Assembly: GCA_903833025.1 (NCBI GenBank)
Contig: CAILDT010000990.1
Span: forward strand, 1 to 7,856
DNA: 7,856 nucleotides
Reading direction: 5' to 3'
DNA from: an uncultured Bacteroidota bacterium
GTDB lineage: Bacteria > Bacteroidota > Bacteroidia > 2-12-FULL-35-15
The notes under the pieces were generated by a model. The model made no database searches, had not been told where the DNA came from, and worked only from the letters and a program-made list of their open reading frames with translations. Below are positions 7,059 through 7,856 of the stretch, piece by piece. The translations under genes and the position numbers were made by a program. Within the stretch, counting starts at the first letter, position 1. Every line of letters begins with the position of its first letter.

Positions 7059-7856
7059 TTAATTTCCAAATTCACTCATAAATTTAATTCTCATTAATCG
7101 CATTTCTTCTTCAGAATATTCTTCCTCTCCAAGTTCTTTTAATGCCTCTTGAATAGAATCACTATCCGATTCCTTAAAATACTGCAGAGCCTCTTGTTGT
7201 TTGTCTTCGTCCATATTATCATTTATATAATAAGCGATATTTACTTTGGTACCCGAAGAAACGATACTTTCAATTTCAGTAATTAAATCCGTTAAGCTTA
7301 ATCCTTTTGCACTTGCAACATCTTCTAATGGTAATTTGCGGTCAATACTTTGAATGATATATACTTTTAATCCGGATTTATTTATAACCGATTTAACAAC
7401 CATATCTAATGGTCGGTCTATTTCATTTTCTTCAACATACTTTGCAATTAAATCTAGAAAAGGTTTTCCGAATTTTTGCGCTTTCCCCAATCCAACTCCT
7501 GTAATATTAACCATTTCATCCATTTTGATTGGATACTGAATAGCCATCTCCTCAATAGATAATTCTTGAAAAATAACATAAGGGGGTAACTTTAATTTAT
7601 GAGCCGTTTGTTTTAGCAAATCTTTTAATGCTCCAAATAAAATAGGATCTGCACCCGAACCTACTTTTCCACCTCCCGCCGATTCATCATCGTCGCTTTC
7701 GGTACCTTCGTAATCGTGATCCTTGGTAACCATAATGGAATGTGGTTTATCCATAAATGATTTACCTTCTTTCGTTATTTTAAGCAAACCATAGTTTTCT
7801 ATGTCTTTTGAAAGAAGCCCAGTTACTAATGCTTGTCGAATAACTGCGTTCCAAGA
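7059..7856 (-). CDS. recQ: ATP-dependent DNA helicase RecQ, C-terminal part (5' end beyond window)
   Basis: RecQ unwinds DNA 3'-5' in recombination and replication-fork repair. Only the last 265 residues are present and the ATPase core lies outside. The frame has no stop up to the window edge, and the residues encoded at 7788-7856 (SWNAVIRQALVTGLLSKDIE and onward) fit the winged-helix end of an RQC domain, so the gene continues beyond 7856. The TTG at 7785-7787 is an internal leucine codon, not a start. In order within the fragment: RQC remainder (1-40), an acidic and glycine-rich linker (about 48-68, with SDDDESAGGG), an HRDC domain (about 70-140, with DPILFGALKDLL, LPPYVIF and ITGVGLGKAQKFG), and a helix-turn-helix domain of the HTH_40 type (about 150-245) typical of Bacteroidota RecQ. 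It is convergent with the sensor gene and shares its terminator. Confidence 0.93.
   Translation of the reverse strand, partial: SWNAVIRQALVTGLLSKDIENYGLLKITKEGKSFMDKPHSIMVTKDHDYEGTESDDDESAGGGKVGSGADPILFGALKDLLKQTAHKLKLPPYVIFQELSIEEMAIQYPIKMDEMVNITGVGLGKAQKFGKPFLDLIAKYVEENEIDRPLDMVVKSVINKSGLKVYIIQSIDRKLPLEDVASAKGLSLTDLITEIESIVSSGTKVNIAYYINDNMDEDKQQEALQYFKESDSDSIQEALKELGEEEYSEEEMRLMRIKFMSEFGN

Noticed and set aside
7785..7787. TTG as start codon of a 242-residue protein
   Set aside because: The frame continues without a stop to the window edge and the upstream residues fit the RQC domain of RecQ, so this is an internal leucine codon.

Overview
The window looks like a chromosomal segment from a member of the Bacteroidota. 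The evidence is low G+C, start codons without Shine-Dalgarno sequences, an archaeal-type phosphoglucose/phosphomannose isomerase, a RecQ tail with the HRDC plus helix-turn-helix layout common in this phylum, and a large two-propeller signalling protein ending in a SpoIIE-type phosphatase. No mobile-element, phage, CRISPR-Cas or RNA genes were recognised.

Layout. Bases 1-416 are non-coding and dominated by a 20-bp tandem repeat array (11 clear units at 31-249, with decayed units continuing to about 309). Next come a bifunctional phosphoglucose/phosphomannose isomerase gene (417-1400, +) and lipB for octanoyl transfer in lipoate synthesis (1552-2253, +). The gap between these two holds two inverted copies of a hairpin repeat (REPIN/BIME-like, 1409-1528). 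A tightly spaced pair follows on the same strand. The first is a secreted coiled-coil protein of unknown function (2313-3722). Nine bases later is a 1090-residue membrane sensor (3732-7004) with 14 propeller blades, a Y_Y_Y domain, one transmembrane helix and a cytosolic PP2C/SpoIIE phosphatase. A near-perfect, probably bidirectional terminator (7003-7038) separates this from the convergent recQ gene, whose 3' part occupies 7059-7856 on the minus strand and runs off the window edge.

How the genes relate. The isomerase, lipB and recQ are unrelated housekeeping genes. The pair at 2313-7004 is the one clear functional unit. A likely periplasmic coiled-coil protein is encoded directly before a sensor whose input half should also be periplasmic, which suggests a two-gene envelope signalling module with phosphatase rather than histidine-kinase output. 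No convincingly new system was found. The most interesting leads are this pair, the 20-bp array with its 60-bp higher-order unit, the inverted hairpin pair, and a 14-bp duplication inside lipB.
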